Shown: piece after piece, positions 1 to 10,340 of the stretch
Position numbering within the stretch: the first letter of the stretch is position 1
Layout: every line of letters begins with the position of its first letter
Assembly (NCBI RefSeq): GCF_000002995.4
Contig: NW_025062382.1
Coordinates: 1 to 18,737, forward strand
Source of the DNA: Brugia malayi
Lineage: Eukaryota > Nematoda > Chromadorea > Rhabditida > Onchocercidae
DNA: 18,737 nt
Reading direction: 5' to 3'
The notes under the pieces: generated by a model
Told to the model about the DNA's origin: nothing
Seen by the model: only the letters and a program-made list of their open reading frames with translations
Databases searched by the model: none
Program-made: the position numbers and the translations under genes

Positions 1-3000
1 TAACTTTAAAGCAAACTTTCATTGCAGAAATTAATTAAATCTGCAATTATAAATATTAAAATTAATTTTAGTCACAAATCCAGATAGGGTTACTTAAGAA
101 ATTTCGACAGATATTAAAAGCTTTAATAAAATAAATACTAAAAACGTTTTAATTTGTTTAATTCTGTTTCAAATAAAATCTACCTGTGCTGGAAAAATGT
201 TATTCATTTAAAATAAACATTTACTGAACTTAATTGATTACTTTTATTTTGCATTAAACTTGATCTGCTGACATTCTATTTACTATTTTTGACATTTTAT
301 GCTAACTTTGGACTTTAAAAGTTAACCTTAAAGCAAACCTTCATTGCAGAAATTAATGAAATCTGCAATTATAGTTGATTTCAAATATTTTTTAAATATT
401 AAAATTAATTTCAGTCACAAATCCAGAATTGGGTTACCACAGAAATTTCGACAGATTTAAAAGCTTTAATAAAATAAATACTAAAAACGTTTTAATTTTT
501 AATCATTCTGTTTCAAATAAAATCTGCCAATGCCGGAAAAATATATTTTTTCTTAAAATAAACATTTATTGAACATAATTGATTACTTTATTTGCATTAA
601 AGTTGATCTGCTGACATTCTATTTACATTTTTGACATTTTATGCTAATTTTGGACTTTAAAAGTTAACTTTAAAGCAAACTTTCATTTGCAGAAATTAAT
701 GAAATCTGCAATTATAGTTGATTTCAAATATTTTTTAAATTTTAAAATTAATTTCAGTCACAAATCCAGATTGGGTTACCACAGAAATTTCGACAGATTT
801 TAAAAGCTTAATAAAATAAATACTAAAAACGTTTTAATTTTGTTTAATTCTGTTTCAAATAAAATCTACCTGTGCTGGAAAATATATTTCATCTAAAAAT
901 AACATTTATTGAACTTAATTGATTACTTTATTTGCATTAAACTTGATCTGCTGACATTCTATTTACTATTTTTGACATTTTATGCTAACTTTGGACTTTA
1001 AAAGTTAACCTTAAAGCAAACTTTCATTGCAGAAATTAATTAAATCTGCAATTATAATTGATTTCAAATATTTTTAAATATTAAAATTAATTTTAGTCAA
1101 AAATCCAGATTGGGTTACTACAGAAATTTCGACAGATTTTAAAAGTATTAATAAAATAAATACTAAAATGTTCTAATTTTTAATTATTCTGTTTCAAATA
1201 AAATCTGCCAATGCCGGAAAAATATATTTTTTCTAAAACAAACATTTATTGAACATAATCGATTAGTTTTATTTGCATTAAAGTTGATCTGCTGACATTC
1301 TATTTACTATTTTTGACATTTTATGCTAATTTGGACTTTAAAAGTTAACTTTAAAGCAAACTTCATTGCAGAAATTAATGAAATCTGCAATTATAGTTGA
1401 TTTCAAATATTTTTAAATATTAAAATTAATTTCAGTCACAAATCCAGATTGGGTTACCACAGAAATTTCGACAGATTTTAAAAGCTTTAATAAAATAAAT
1501 ACTAAAACGTTTTATTTTGTTTAATTCTGTTTCAAATAAAATCTACCTGTGCTGGAAAAATATATTTTTCTAAAAATAAACATTTATTGAACTTAATTGA
1601 TTACTTTTATTTGCATTAAACTTGATCTGCTGACATTCTATTTACTATTTTTGACATTTTATGCTAACTTTGGACTTTAAAAGTTAACCTTAAAGCAAAC
1701 TTTCATTGCAGAAATTAATTAAATCTGCAATTATAAATATTAAAATTAATTTTAGTCACAAATCCAGATTGGGTTACTACAGAAATTTCGACAGATTTTA
1801 AAAATTTTAATAAAATAAATACTAGAAATGTTTTAATTTTTAATAATTCTGTTTCAAATAAAATCTTCCAATGCCGGAAAATATATTTTATCTAAAATAA
1901 ACATTTATTGAACTTAATTGATTACTTTTATTTGCATTAAACTTGATCTGCTGACATTCTATTTACTATTTTTGACATTTTATGCTAACTTTGGACTTTA
2001 AAAGTTAACTTTAAAGCAAACTTTCATTGCAGAAATTAATTAAATCTGCAATAATAATTGATTTCAAATATTTTTTAAATATTAAAATTGATTTTAGTCA
2101 CAAATCCAGATTGGGTTACTACAGAAATTTCGACAGATTTAAAAATTTAATAAAATAAATACTAAAAAATGTTTTAATTTTTAATAATTCTGTTTCAAAT
2201 AAAATCTTCCAATGCCTGGAAAAATATATTTATCTAAAAATAAACATTTATTGAACTTAATTGATTGCTTTTATTTGCATTAAACTTGATCTGCTGACAT
2301 TCTATTTACTATTTTTGACATTTTATGCTAACTTTGGACTTTAAAAGTTAACTTTAAAGCAAACTTTCATTGCAGAAATTAATGAAATCTGCAATTATAA
2401 TTGATGTCAAATATTTTTTAAACATTAAAATAATTTTAGTCACAATTCTAGATAGGGTTACTTAAGAAATTTCGACAGATTTTAAAAGTTTTAATGAAAT
2501 AAATACTAAAAATGTTTTAATTTTTATAATTCTGTATCAAATAAAATCTTCCAATGCCGGGAAAATATATTTATTCTAAAAAAACATTTATTGAACTTAA
2601 TTGATTACTTTTATTTGCATTAAACGTTGATCTGCTGACATTCAATTTACTATTTTGACATTTTATGCTAACTTTGGACTTTAAAAGTTAACTTTAAAGC
2701 ATACTTTCATTGCAGAAATTAATGAAATCTGCAATATAGTTGATTTCAAATATTTTTTAAATATTAAAATTAATTTTAGTCACAAATCCAGATTGGGTTA
2801 CTACAGAAATTTCGACAGATTTTAAAGTTTTAATGAGTTAATACTAAAATGTTTTAATTTTTAATAATTCTGTTTCAAATAAAATCTACCTGTGCTGGAA
2901 AAATATATTTTATCTAAAAATAAACATTTATTGAACTTAATTGATTAGTTTTATTTGCATTAAACTTGATCTGCTGACATTCTATTTACTATTTTTGACA

Positions 3001-6000
3001 TTTTATGCTAACTTTGGACTTTAAAAGTTAACTTTAAAGCAAACTTTCATTGCAGGAATTAATTAAATCTGCAATTATAATTGATTTCAAATATTTTTTA
3101 AATATTAAAATTATTTTAGTCACAAATCCAGATTGGGTTACTACAGAAATTTCGACAGATTTTAAAAATATTAATAAAATAAATACTAAAAATGTTCTAA
3201 TTTTTAATTATTCTGTTTCAAATAAAATCTGCCAATGCCGGAAAATATATTTTTCTTAAAATAAACATTTATTGAACTTAATTGATTAGTTTTATTTGCA
3301 TTAAACTTGATCTGCTGACATTCTATTTACTATTTTTGACATTTTATGCTAACTTTGGACTTTAAAAGTTAACCTTAAAGCAAACTTTCATTGCAGAAAT
3401 TAATTAAATCTGCAATTATAAATATTAAAATTAATTTTAGTCACAAATCCAGATTGGGTTACTACAGAAATTTCGACAGATTTTAAAAATTTAATAAAAT
3501 AAATACTAAAAATGTTTTAATTTTTAATAATTCTGTTTCAAATAAAATCTGCCAATGCCGGAAAATATATTTTATCTAAAAATAAACATTTATTGAACTT
3601 AATTGATTACTTTTATTTGCATTAAACTTGATCTGCTGACATTCTATTTACTATTTTTGACATTTTATGCTAACTTTGGACTTTAAAAGTTAACTTTAAA
3701 GCAAACTTTCATTGCAGAAATTAATGAAATCTGCAATTATAATTGATTTCAAATATTTTTTAAATATTAAAATAATTTTAGTCACAAATCCAGATTGGGT
3801 TACTACAGAAATTTCGACAGATTTTAAAAGTTTTAATGAAATAAATACTAAAAATGTTTTAATTTTAATAATTCTGTTTCAAATAAAATCTACCTGTGCT
3901 GGAAAAATATATTTTATCTTAAAAATGAACATTTATTTAACTTAATTGATTACTTTTATTTGCATTAACTTGATCTGCTGACATTCTATTTACTATTTTT
4001 GACATTTAATGCTAATTTGGACTTTAAAAGTTAACTTTAAAGCAAACTTTCATTGCAGAAATTAATTAAATCTGCAATTATAATTGATTTCAAATATTTT
4101 TTAAATATTAAAATTAATTTCAGTCACAAATCCAGATTGGGTTACTACAGAAATTTCGACAGATTTTAAAAATTTTAATAAAATAAATACTAAAAATGTT
4201 TTAATTTTTAATAATTCTGTTTCAAATAAAATCTTCCAATGCTGGGAAAATATATTTTATCTAAAAATAAACATTTATTGAACTTAATTGATTACTTTTA
4301 TTTGCATTAAACTTGATCTGCTGACATTCTATTTACTATTTTTGACATTTTATGCTAACTTTGGACTTTAAAAGTTAACCTTAAAGCAAACTTTCATTGC
4401 AGAAATTAATGAAATCTGCAATTATAATTGATGTCAAATATTTATTAAACATTAAAATAAATTTTAGTCACAATTCTAGATAGGGTTACTTAAGAAATTT
4501 CGACAGATATTAAAAGCTTTAATAAAATAAATACTAAAAACGTTTTAATTTTGTTTAATTCTGTTTCAAATAAAATCTACCTGTGCTGGAAAAATGTTAT
4601 TCATTTAAAAATAAACATTTACTGAACTTAATTGATTACTTTTATTTGCATTAAACTTGATCTGCTGACATTCTATTTACTATTTTTGACATTTTATGCT
4701 AACTTTGGACTTTAAAAGTTAACCTTAAAGCAAACCTTCATTGCAGAAATTAATGAAATCTGCAATTATAGTTGATTTCAAATATTTTTTAAATATTAAA
4801 ATTAATTTCAGTCACAAATCCAGATTGGGTTACCACAGAAATTTCGACAGATTTTAAAAGCTTTAATAAAATAAATACTAAAAACGTTTTAATTTTTAAT
4901 CATTCTGTTTCAAATAAAATCTGCCAATGCCGGAAAAATATATTTTTTCTTAAAATAAACATTTATTGAACTTAATTGATTAGTTTTATTTGCATTAAAG
5001 TTGATCTGCTGACATTCAATTCACTATTTTTGACATTTTATGCTAACTTTGGACTTTAAAAGTTAACTTTAAAGCAAACTTTCATTGCAGAAATTAATTA
5101 AATCTGCAATTATAATTGATTTCAAATATTTTTTAAATATTAAAATTAATTTTAGTCAAAAATCCAGATTGGGTTACTACAGAAATTACGACAGATTTTA
5201 AAAATATTAATAAAATAAATACTAAAAATGTTCTAATTTTTAATAATTCTGTTTCAAATAAAATCTGCCAATGCCGGAAAATATATTTTTTCTTAAAATA
5301 AACATTTATTGAACTTAATTGATTAGTTTTATTTGCATTAAAGTTGATCTGCTGACATTCAATTTACTATTTTTGACATTTTATGCTAACTTTGGACTTT
5401 AAAAGTTAACTTTAAAGCAAACTTTCATTGCAGAAATTAATGAAATCTGCAATTATAGTTGATTTCAAATGTTTTTTAAATTTTAAAATTAATTTCAGTC
5501 ACAAATCCAGATTGGGTTACCACAGAAATTTCGACAGATTTTAAAAGCTTTAATAAAATAAATACTAAAAACGTTTTAATTTTGTTTAATTCTGTTTCAA
5601 ATGAAATCTACCTGTGCTGGAAAAATATATTTCATCTAAAAATAAACATTTATTGAACTTAATTGATTACTTTTATTTGCATTAAAGTTGATCTGCTGAC
5701 ATTCAATTTACTATTTTTGACATTTTATGCTAACTTTGGACTTTAAAAGTTAACTTTAAAGCAAACTTTCATTGCAGAAATTAATTAAATCTGCAATTAT
5801 AAATATTAAAATTAATTTTAGTCACAAATCCAGATTGGGTTACTACAGAAATTTCGACAGATTTTAAAAGCTTTAATAAAATAAATACTAAAAACGTTTT
5901 AATTTTGTTTAATTCTGTTTCAAATAAAATCTTCCAATGCCGGGAAAATATATTTTTTCTAAAAAAAACATTTATTGAACTTAATTGATTACTTTTATTT

Positions 6001-6385
6001 GCATTAAAGTTGATCTGCTGACATTCAATTTACTATTTTTGACATTTTATGCTAATTTTGGACTTTAAAAGTTAACTTTAAAGCAAACTTTCATTGCAGA
6101 AATTAATGAAATCTGCAATTATAGTTGATTTCAAATGTTTTTTAAATATTAAAATTAATTTCAGTCACAAATCCAGATTGGGTTACCACAGAAATTTCGA
6201 CAGATTTTAAAAGTTTTAATAAAATAAATACTAAAAACGTTTTAATTTTGTTTAATTCTGTTTCAAATAAAATCTACCTGTGCTGGAAAAAATGTAATTA
6301 ATTTAAAAATAAACATTTATTGAACCTAATTGATTACTTTTATTTGCATTAAACTTGATCTGCTGACATTCTATTTACTATTTTT
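1..6385. repeat. Satellite array A, ~342-bp monomers
   Basis: Tandem array of a very AT-rich monomer. Using the word GACATTTTATGCTAA as anchor, monomers start at about 291, 633, 974, 1315, 1653, 1974, 2317, 2657, 2997, 3338, 3659, 4001, 4344, 4688, 5032, 5375, 5719 and 6041. Spacings are 338-345 bp, or 321-322 bp for the shorter class. Each monomer also carries TTTCATTGCAG, AATTTCGACAGATTTTAAAA and CTGACATTCTATTTACT. Two linked-variant families are visible. One has AGTTGATTTC, TTTCAGTCAC, TACCACAG and AACGTTTTAA. The other has AATTGATTTC, TTTTAGTCAC, TACTACAG and AATGTTTTAA. Families are interspersed and some monomers mix both. A period near 342 bp is about two nucleosome lengths, common for heterochromatic satellites (known); a centromeric or heterochromatic role is only inference. 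Short open frames inside it (for example 3050-3259 and 3712-3945) recur from the repeat and are not genes. Confidence 0.97.
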
Positions 6386-6818
6386 GACATTTTATGCTAA
6401 CTTTGGACTTTAAAAGTTAACTTTAAAGCAAACTTTCATTGCAAATTATTTTTTAATTAATTTCTTTCGGTAAATGTTTATTTTTTCTAAAAATAAACAT
6501 TTATTGAACTTAATTGATTCTTTTATTTGCATTAAACTTGATCTGCTTACATTCTATTTACTATTTTTGACATTTTATGCTAACTTTGGACTTTAAAAGT
6601 TAACTTTAAAGCAAACTTTCATTGCAAATTATTTTTTAATTAATTTCTTTCAGTAAATGTTTATTTTTTCTAAAAATAAACATTTATTGAACTTAATTGA
6701 TTCTTTTATTTGCATTAAACCTGATCTGCTTACATTCTATTTACTATTTTTGACATTTTTTGCTAACTTCTGACTTTAAAAGTTAACTTTAAAGCAAACT
6801 TTCATTGCAGGAATTAAT
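6386..6818. repeat. Truncated 183-bp satellite derivatives ending array A
   Basis: The last units (anchors 6386, 6569, 6752) are spaced exactly 183 bp. They keep the half of the monomer around TTGACATTTTATGCTAA but replace about 160 bp of the other half with a short AATTATTTTTTAATTAATTT segment. Each then carries a hairpin: AAATGTTTATTTT at 6472-6484 pairs with AAAATAAACATTT at 6490-6502 across a 5-nt loop, and the next unit repeats it. The array stops within the TTTCATTGCAG/GAATTAAT stretch around 6800-6818, where unique sequence begins. Confidence 0.9.
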
Positions 6819-6923
6819 AGTAGTTGTGAAGTTATAGCAATTATGAAAAGCAGAAGCGATCAAATTGATAAAATTATTGAAAAAGTTGAGCAATGCATTC
6901 TTATGATCAGCCAGCTATTGTAA
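6811..6923 (+). CDS. Possible terminal exon, short amphipathic helix
   Basis: Directly after the satellite sequence TTTCATTGCAG, a good 3' splice site, the reading frame is open for 36 codons to TAA at 6921-6923. From the internal ATG at 6843 it reads MKSRSDQIDKIIEKVEQCIL and a few more residues. The I/L/V spacing suggests a helix or coiled coil. If real, this is the last exon of a gene whose intron is satellite array A, or a remnant of the source gene of the satellite's acceptor-like motif. No upstream exon is visible in the window. The last codons lie in sequence repeated near 7411-7425 (AGCTATTGTAATAATAC), which weakens the case. I do not recognise the protein. Confidence 0.25.
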
Positions 6924-7008
6924 TAATACCTATAGAAGAAACAAATCATACTAATTGGTGAGTAATAGTATGTTGTTACACAAGTGAATGATGTTGGAGT
7001 AGGTGTAG
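6912..7008 (+). repeat. Truncated copy of tRNA-like repeat (leader to box A)
   Basis: AGCTATTGTAATAATACCTATAGAAG through GTAGCCAA is a close copy of the leader of the tRNA-like element at 7411-7509, sharing AATCATACTAATTGGTGAG and AGTATGTTGTTACA. The copy ends inside the box A equivalent (GTAGCCAA), where the GCATGC-type satellite begins at about 7009. A third, shorter copy lies at about 7366-7415. Confidence 0.8.
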
Positions 7009-7362
7009 CCAATAAAAGCATGCAATAAATACAAAAGATATGAATAAAGTTACGAAAAAGTTAAAAATAAAAGCATGCAATAAATACAAAAGAAAAAACG
7101 CCTTAATAATAAATTATGTAAGTAAGTTCACAAAATACATGCATGTTAATAAAACTAGCCAAGAAACGCATGCAAAAACATTGTTAATAAAAAAACATCA
7201 AATAATATAAAGTTACAAAAAGCACGCAGTTAATAAAATTAACCGAAAAATGCATGCAAAAACAAAGTTAATAAAAAACGAGTGAGAACAACGAAAAAAA
7301 TAAATGCATGCAATAAATACAAAAAAAAAAAGTGTAAACCTTAATAACAAATGGTGTAAGTT
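7009..7362 (-). repeat. GCATGC satellite fragment, inverted relative to the 14-16 kb array
   Basis: Read on the minus strand this segment contains TATTTATTGCATGCTTTT, CGTTGTTCTCACTCG, TTTGCATGCATTTTTCGGTT, CTTGGCTAGTTTTATTAACATG and ACATGCATGTATTTTGTGAA. These are the same words, in the same order, as the array at 14.1-16.1 kb. It holds roughly one and a half units. On the + strand it shows as AAAAGCATGCAATAAATAC at about 7012, 7069 and (variant) 7301. Confidence 0.9.
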
Positions 7363-7365
7363 ATT

Positions 7366-7418
7366 GTTAATAATACCTATAGAAGAAATAAATCATACTA
7401 AATGGTGTAAGCTATTGT
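7366..7418 (+). repeat. Partial tandem copy of the tRNA-like element leader
   Basis: TAATAATACCTATAGAAGAAAT through AAATGGTGTAAGCTATTG is a second short copy of the leader that starts again at about 7419 (TAATAATACTTATAGAAGAA), offset by about 51 bp. It joins the inverted GCATGC satellite to the fuller tRNA-like element. Confidence 0.7.
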
Positions 7419-7570
7419 AATAATACTTATAGAAGAAATAAATCATACTAATTGGTGAGTAATAGTATGTTGTTACAGAAGTGAATAATGTTGGGGTGGG
7501 CGTAGCCAAGTGATAAGGCAGCGGTCTTCGGTGTCGCTGTGCTAGGGTTCGAATCCTTCTATCCAATCCG
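7419..7570 (+). repeat. tRNA-derived (SINE-like) element with Pol III A and B boxes
   Basis: The segment holds TAGCCAAGTGATAAGG at 7503-7518, a good tRNA A box, and GGTTCGAATCC at 7546-7556, a perfect B box. An anticodon-arm-like CAGCG/CGCTG pairing with a TCTTCGG loop lies between them. The acceptor stem does not close well and there is no CCA-type end, so a functional tRNA is unlikely. A leader of about 85 bp, repeated upstream at 6912-7008, makes a short interspersed element or dispersed tRNA pseudogene more likely. No clear poly-A tail or target-site duplication was seen. Confidence 0.65.
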
Positions 7571-7673
7571 TATATTAACGGTGGTGGCGTAAAGTGATTC
7601 TCTAATGTCAACGTTATTTAATAATACATATATAAAATATATTAACATTTATAAGTAGAATGGAAAAGTTTGT
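7571..7673. other. Short AT-rich spacer, nothing recognised
   Basis: Between the tRNA-like element and the gyrB-like pseudogene. It may contain the 3' tail of the tRNA-like element (GGTGGTGGCGTAAAGTG), but no boundary is visible. Confidence 0.4.
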
Positions 7674-8354
7674 ATGGAAAGTAGTAAATTAATAACGCTG
7701 GTGCAATAAAAATCTTAAGAGGTCATGGTATTGTAAGGAAGCGTCCATCCAGGTGTGTACGTTGAGGGAGAGGGGACGGGGGGAGAGAGAGGGGTTAGGG
7801 ATACCTGGTGATGGGTCTGGCTTGCATATATGAGGTTGTTGATAATATCAGGTGTAGGTGAGTCTTTAGTGCTCGGGTATTATGGCAAAATTGAGGTTAG
7901 CATAGGTGAGTATCTGTGAGTGATAATGGTTGTAGCATTTGAGCTGATATTGTCATGAAGAAGGAATATCAGCAACATAGATAATAATAATGACCCTAGT
8001 GTACGAATCTGGTAGCAATATACCTATAAGGTTTCTGACGGATTTACGTGGTACATGGTGTTGGTATCTCCGTTGTAAATGCATTGTCAAGCTGGCTGGA
8101 ATTAACTATTTGGCGCAATAAGAAAGAACGCTTTATGTGCTTTGAAGATGGTGAATAAATAAGAAGACAAACAAATGAGGGAATAGAGTAACATTTATAC
8201 CGTCAACGGAGATTTTTATTAGCATTGATTTTCTCCACTCTTGATAATCGTATCAGAGAATTAGCTTTTTTAAATGCAAATAAACGATAGTAAACAATCT
8301 AAAGATAATTTTGGCACAACAAATTTCATGCGGTACCTAGACAAGAATAAAACA
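7674..8354 (+). pseudogene. gyrB: Bacterial gyrB fragment (DNA gyrase subunit B, N-terminal ATPase part), decayed
   Basis: Conceptual translation gives, in order but in changing frames, the conserved blocks of the GyrB GHKL ATPase domain. KILRG and VRKRP lie at 7709-7750; DGSGLH and EVVDN at 7816-7851; KIEVSI at about 7885-7902. SDNGCS at 7919-7936 stands where the family has DNGRG. HEEGISAT, a stop and IIIMT lie at 7954-7992; YKVSDG at 8025-8042; HGVGISVVNALSSWLEL at 8054-8104, continuing open to 8155. VTFIPSTEIF lies at 8188-8217, TLDNRIRELAFLN at 8237-8275, and GTTNFMRYLDKNKT at 8313-8354. Several frameshifts and in-frame stops (7940, 7978, 8156, 8288) show it is dead. It covers roughly the first 250 of about 800 residues of the family. 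The first ATG at 7674 is a weak choice of left end. GyrB rather than ParE is favoured by YKVS, NALS..LEL and RELAFLN. Since the flanks are animal-type, a nuclear insertion from an intracellular bacterium is inferred; Wolbachia or another Rickettsiales donor is plausible but unproven. Confidence 0.85.
7766..7800 (+). other. G-quadruplex-type G/A-rich tract inside the gyrB remnant
   Basis: Five G-runs (7766-7768, 7772-7775, 7778-7783, 7791-7794, 7798-7800) are separated by short A/C/T loops in otherwise AT-rich DNA. The tract lies between the RKRP block and the DGSGL block of the pseudogene, where the family has only GMYIGDT-like residues, so it is probably a later purine expansion. Confidence 0.7.
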
Positions 8355-10340
8355 TTTTAAAAGTTCTAACTTTAAAGCAAACTTTCATTGCAGAAATTAA
8401 TTAAATCTGCAATTATAATTGATTTCAAATATTTTTTAAATATTAAAATTAATTTTAGTCACAAATCCAGATAGGATTACTTAAGAAATTTCGACAGATT
8501 TTAAAATTTATAAAAAATTAAATATTAAAGACGTTTTAATTTTAATTAATTCTGTTTCAGTTAAAATCTGCCAATGCTGGAAATATACATTTTATCTAAA
8601 AATGAACATTTATTGAACTTAATTGATTACTTTTATTTGCATTAAACTTGATCTGCTGACATTTTATTTACTATTTTTGACATTTTATGTTAACTTTAAA
8701 GCAAACTTTCATTGCAGAAATTAATTAAATCTGCAATTATAATTGATTTCAAATATTTTTTAAACATTATAATTAATTTTAGTCACAATTCTAGATAGGG
8801 TTACTTAAGAAATTTCGACAGATTTTAAAAGTTTTAATAAAATGTTTTAAAAGTTTTAACATACTTTCATTGCAGAAATTATTTAAATCTGCAATTATAA
8901 TTGATTTCAAATATTTTTTAAATATTAAAATTAATTTTAGTCACAAATCCAGATAGGATTACTTAAGAAATTTCGACAGATTTTAAAATTTATAAAAAAT
9001 TAAATATTAAAGACGTTTTAATTTTAATTAATTCTGTTTCAGTTAAAATCTGCCAATGCTGGAAATATACATTTTATCTAAAAATGAACATTTATTGAAC
9101 TTAATTGATTACTTTTATTTGCATTAAACTTGATCTGCTGACATTTTATTTACTATTTTTGACATTTTATGTTAACTTTAAAGCAAACTTTCATTGCAGA
9201 AATTAATTAAATCTGCAATTATAATTGATTTCAAATATTTTTTAAACATTATAATTAATTTTAGTCACAATTCTAGATAGGGTTACTTAAGAAATTTCGA
9301 CAGATTTTAAAAGTTTTAATAAAATGTTTTAAAAGTTTTAACATACTTTCATTGCAGAAATTATTTAAATCTGCAATTATAATTGATTTCAAATATTTTT
9401 TAAATATTAAAATTAATTTTAGTCACAAATCCAGATAGGATTACTTAAGAAATTTCGACAGATTTTAAAATTTATAAAAAATTAAATATTAAAGACGTTT
9501 TAATTTTAATTAATTCTGTTTCAGTTAAAATCTGCCAATGCTGGAAATATACATTTTATCTAAAAATGAACATTTATTGAACTTAATTGATTACTTTTAT
9601 TTGCATTAAACTTGATCTGCTGACATTTTATTTACTATTTTTGACATTTGATGTTAACTTTAAAGCAAACTTTCATTGCAGAAATTTATTAAACCTGCAA
9701 TTATAATTGATTTCAAATATTTTTTAATTATTAAAATTAATTTCAGTGACAAATCCAGATTGGGTTACTACAGAAATTTCGACAGATATTAAAAGTTTTA
9801 ATAAAATAAATACTAAAAATGTTTTAATTTTGTTTAATTCTGTTTCAAATAAAATTTACCTGTGCTGGAAAAATGCAATTCATTTAAAAATAAACATTTA
9901 CTGAACTTAATTGATTCTTTTATTTGCATTATACTTGATCTGCTGACATTTTAATTACTATTTTTGACATTTTATGCTAAATTTTAAAAGTTAACTTTAA
10001 AGCAAACTTTCATTGCAGAAATTAATTAAATCTGCAATTATAATTGATTTCAAATATTTTTTAAACATTATAATTAATTTTAGTCACAATTCTAGATAGG
10101 GTTACTTAAGAAATTTCGACAGATTTTAAAAGTTTTAATAAAATGTTTTAAAAGTTTTAACATACTTTCAATGCAGAAATTTATTAAATCTGCAATTATA
10201 ATTGATTTCAAATGTTTTTTAAATATTAAAATTATTTTTAGTCACAAATCCAGACAGGGTTACCTAAGAAATTTCGACAGATATTAAAAGTTATAATAAA
10301 TTAAATGTTAAAAGCATTTTAATTCTTACTAATTTTGTTT
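8355..10340. repeat. Satellite array B, composite 482-bp units
   Basis: Related to array A (shared TTTCATTGCAG, AATTTCGACAGATTTTAAAA, TTGATCTGCTGACATT) but arranged as one nearly full monomer fused to a truncated one. The fusion junction AATGTTTTAAAAGTTTTAAC recurs at 8841, 9323 and 10142. Anchors TTGACATTT at about 8679, 9161 and 9643 are exactly 482 bp apart. By eye the copies between about 8390 and 9650 are virtually identical, suggesting recent amplification. A monomer closer to array A (TACTACAG, ACCTGTGCTGG) is inserted at about 9650-9990. The left edge abuts the gyrB remnant; the right edge fades out around 10340. Confidence 0.95.

Noticed and set aside
61..120. Telomere-like GGGTTA in satellite monomers
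   Set aside because: A single GGGTTAC per monomer, never in tandem, so not telomeric repeat.
3050..3945. Open frames reading SAIIIDFKYFLNIKIILVTN in the satellite
   Set aside because: The same peptide appears in adjacent monomers only because the repeat recurs; other monomers break it with stops or length changes.
7490..7567. Functional tRNA gene
   Set aside because: A and B boxes are good, but the acceptor stem does not pair and the leader is repeated, so a tRNA-derived repeat fits better.
7393..7611. 72-codon minus-strand frame over the tRNA-like element
   Set aside because: It is the antisense of the repeat with no protein-like motif.
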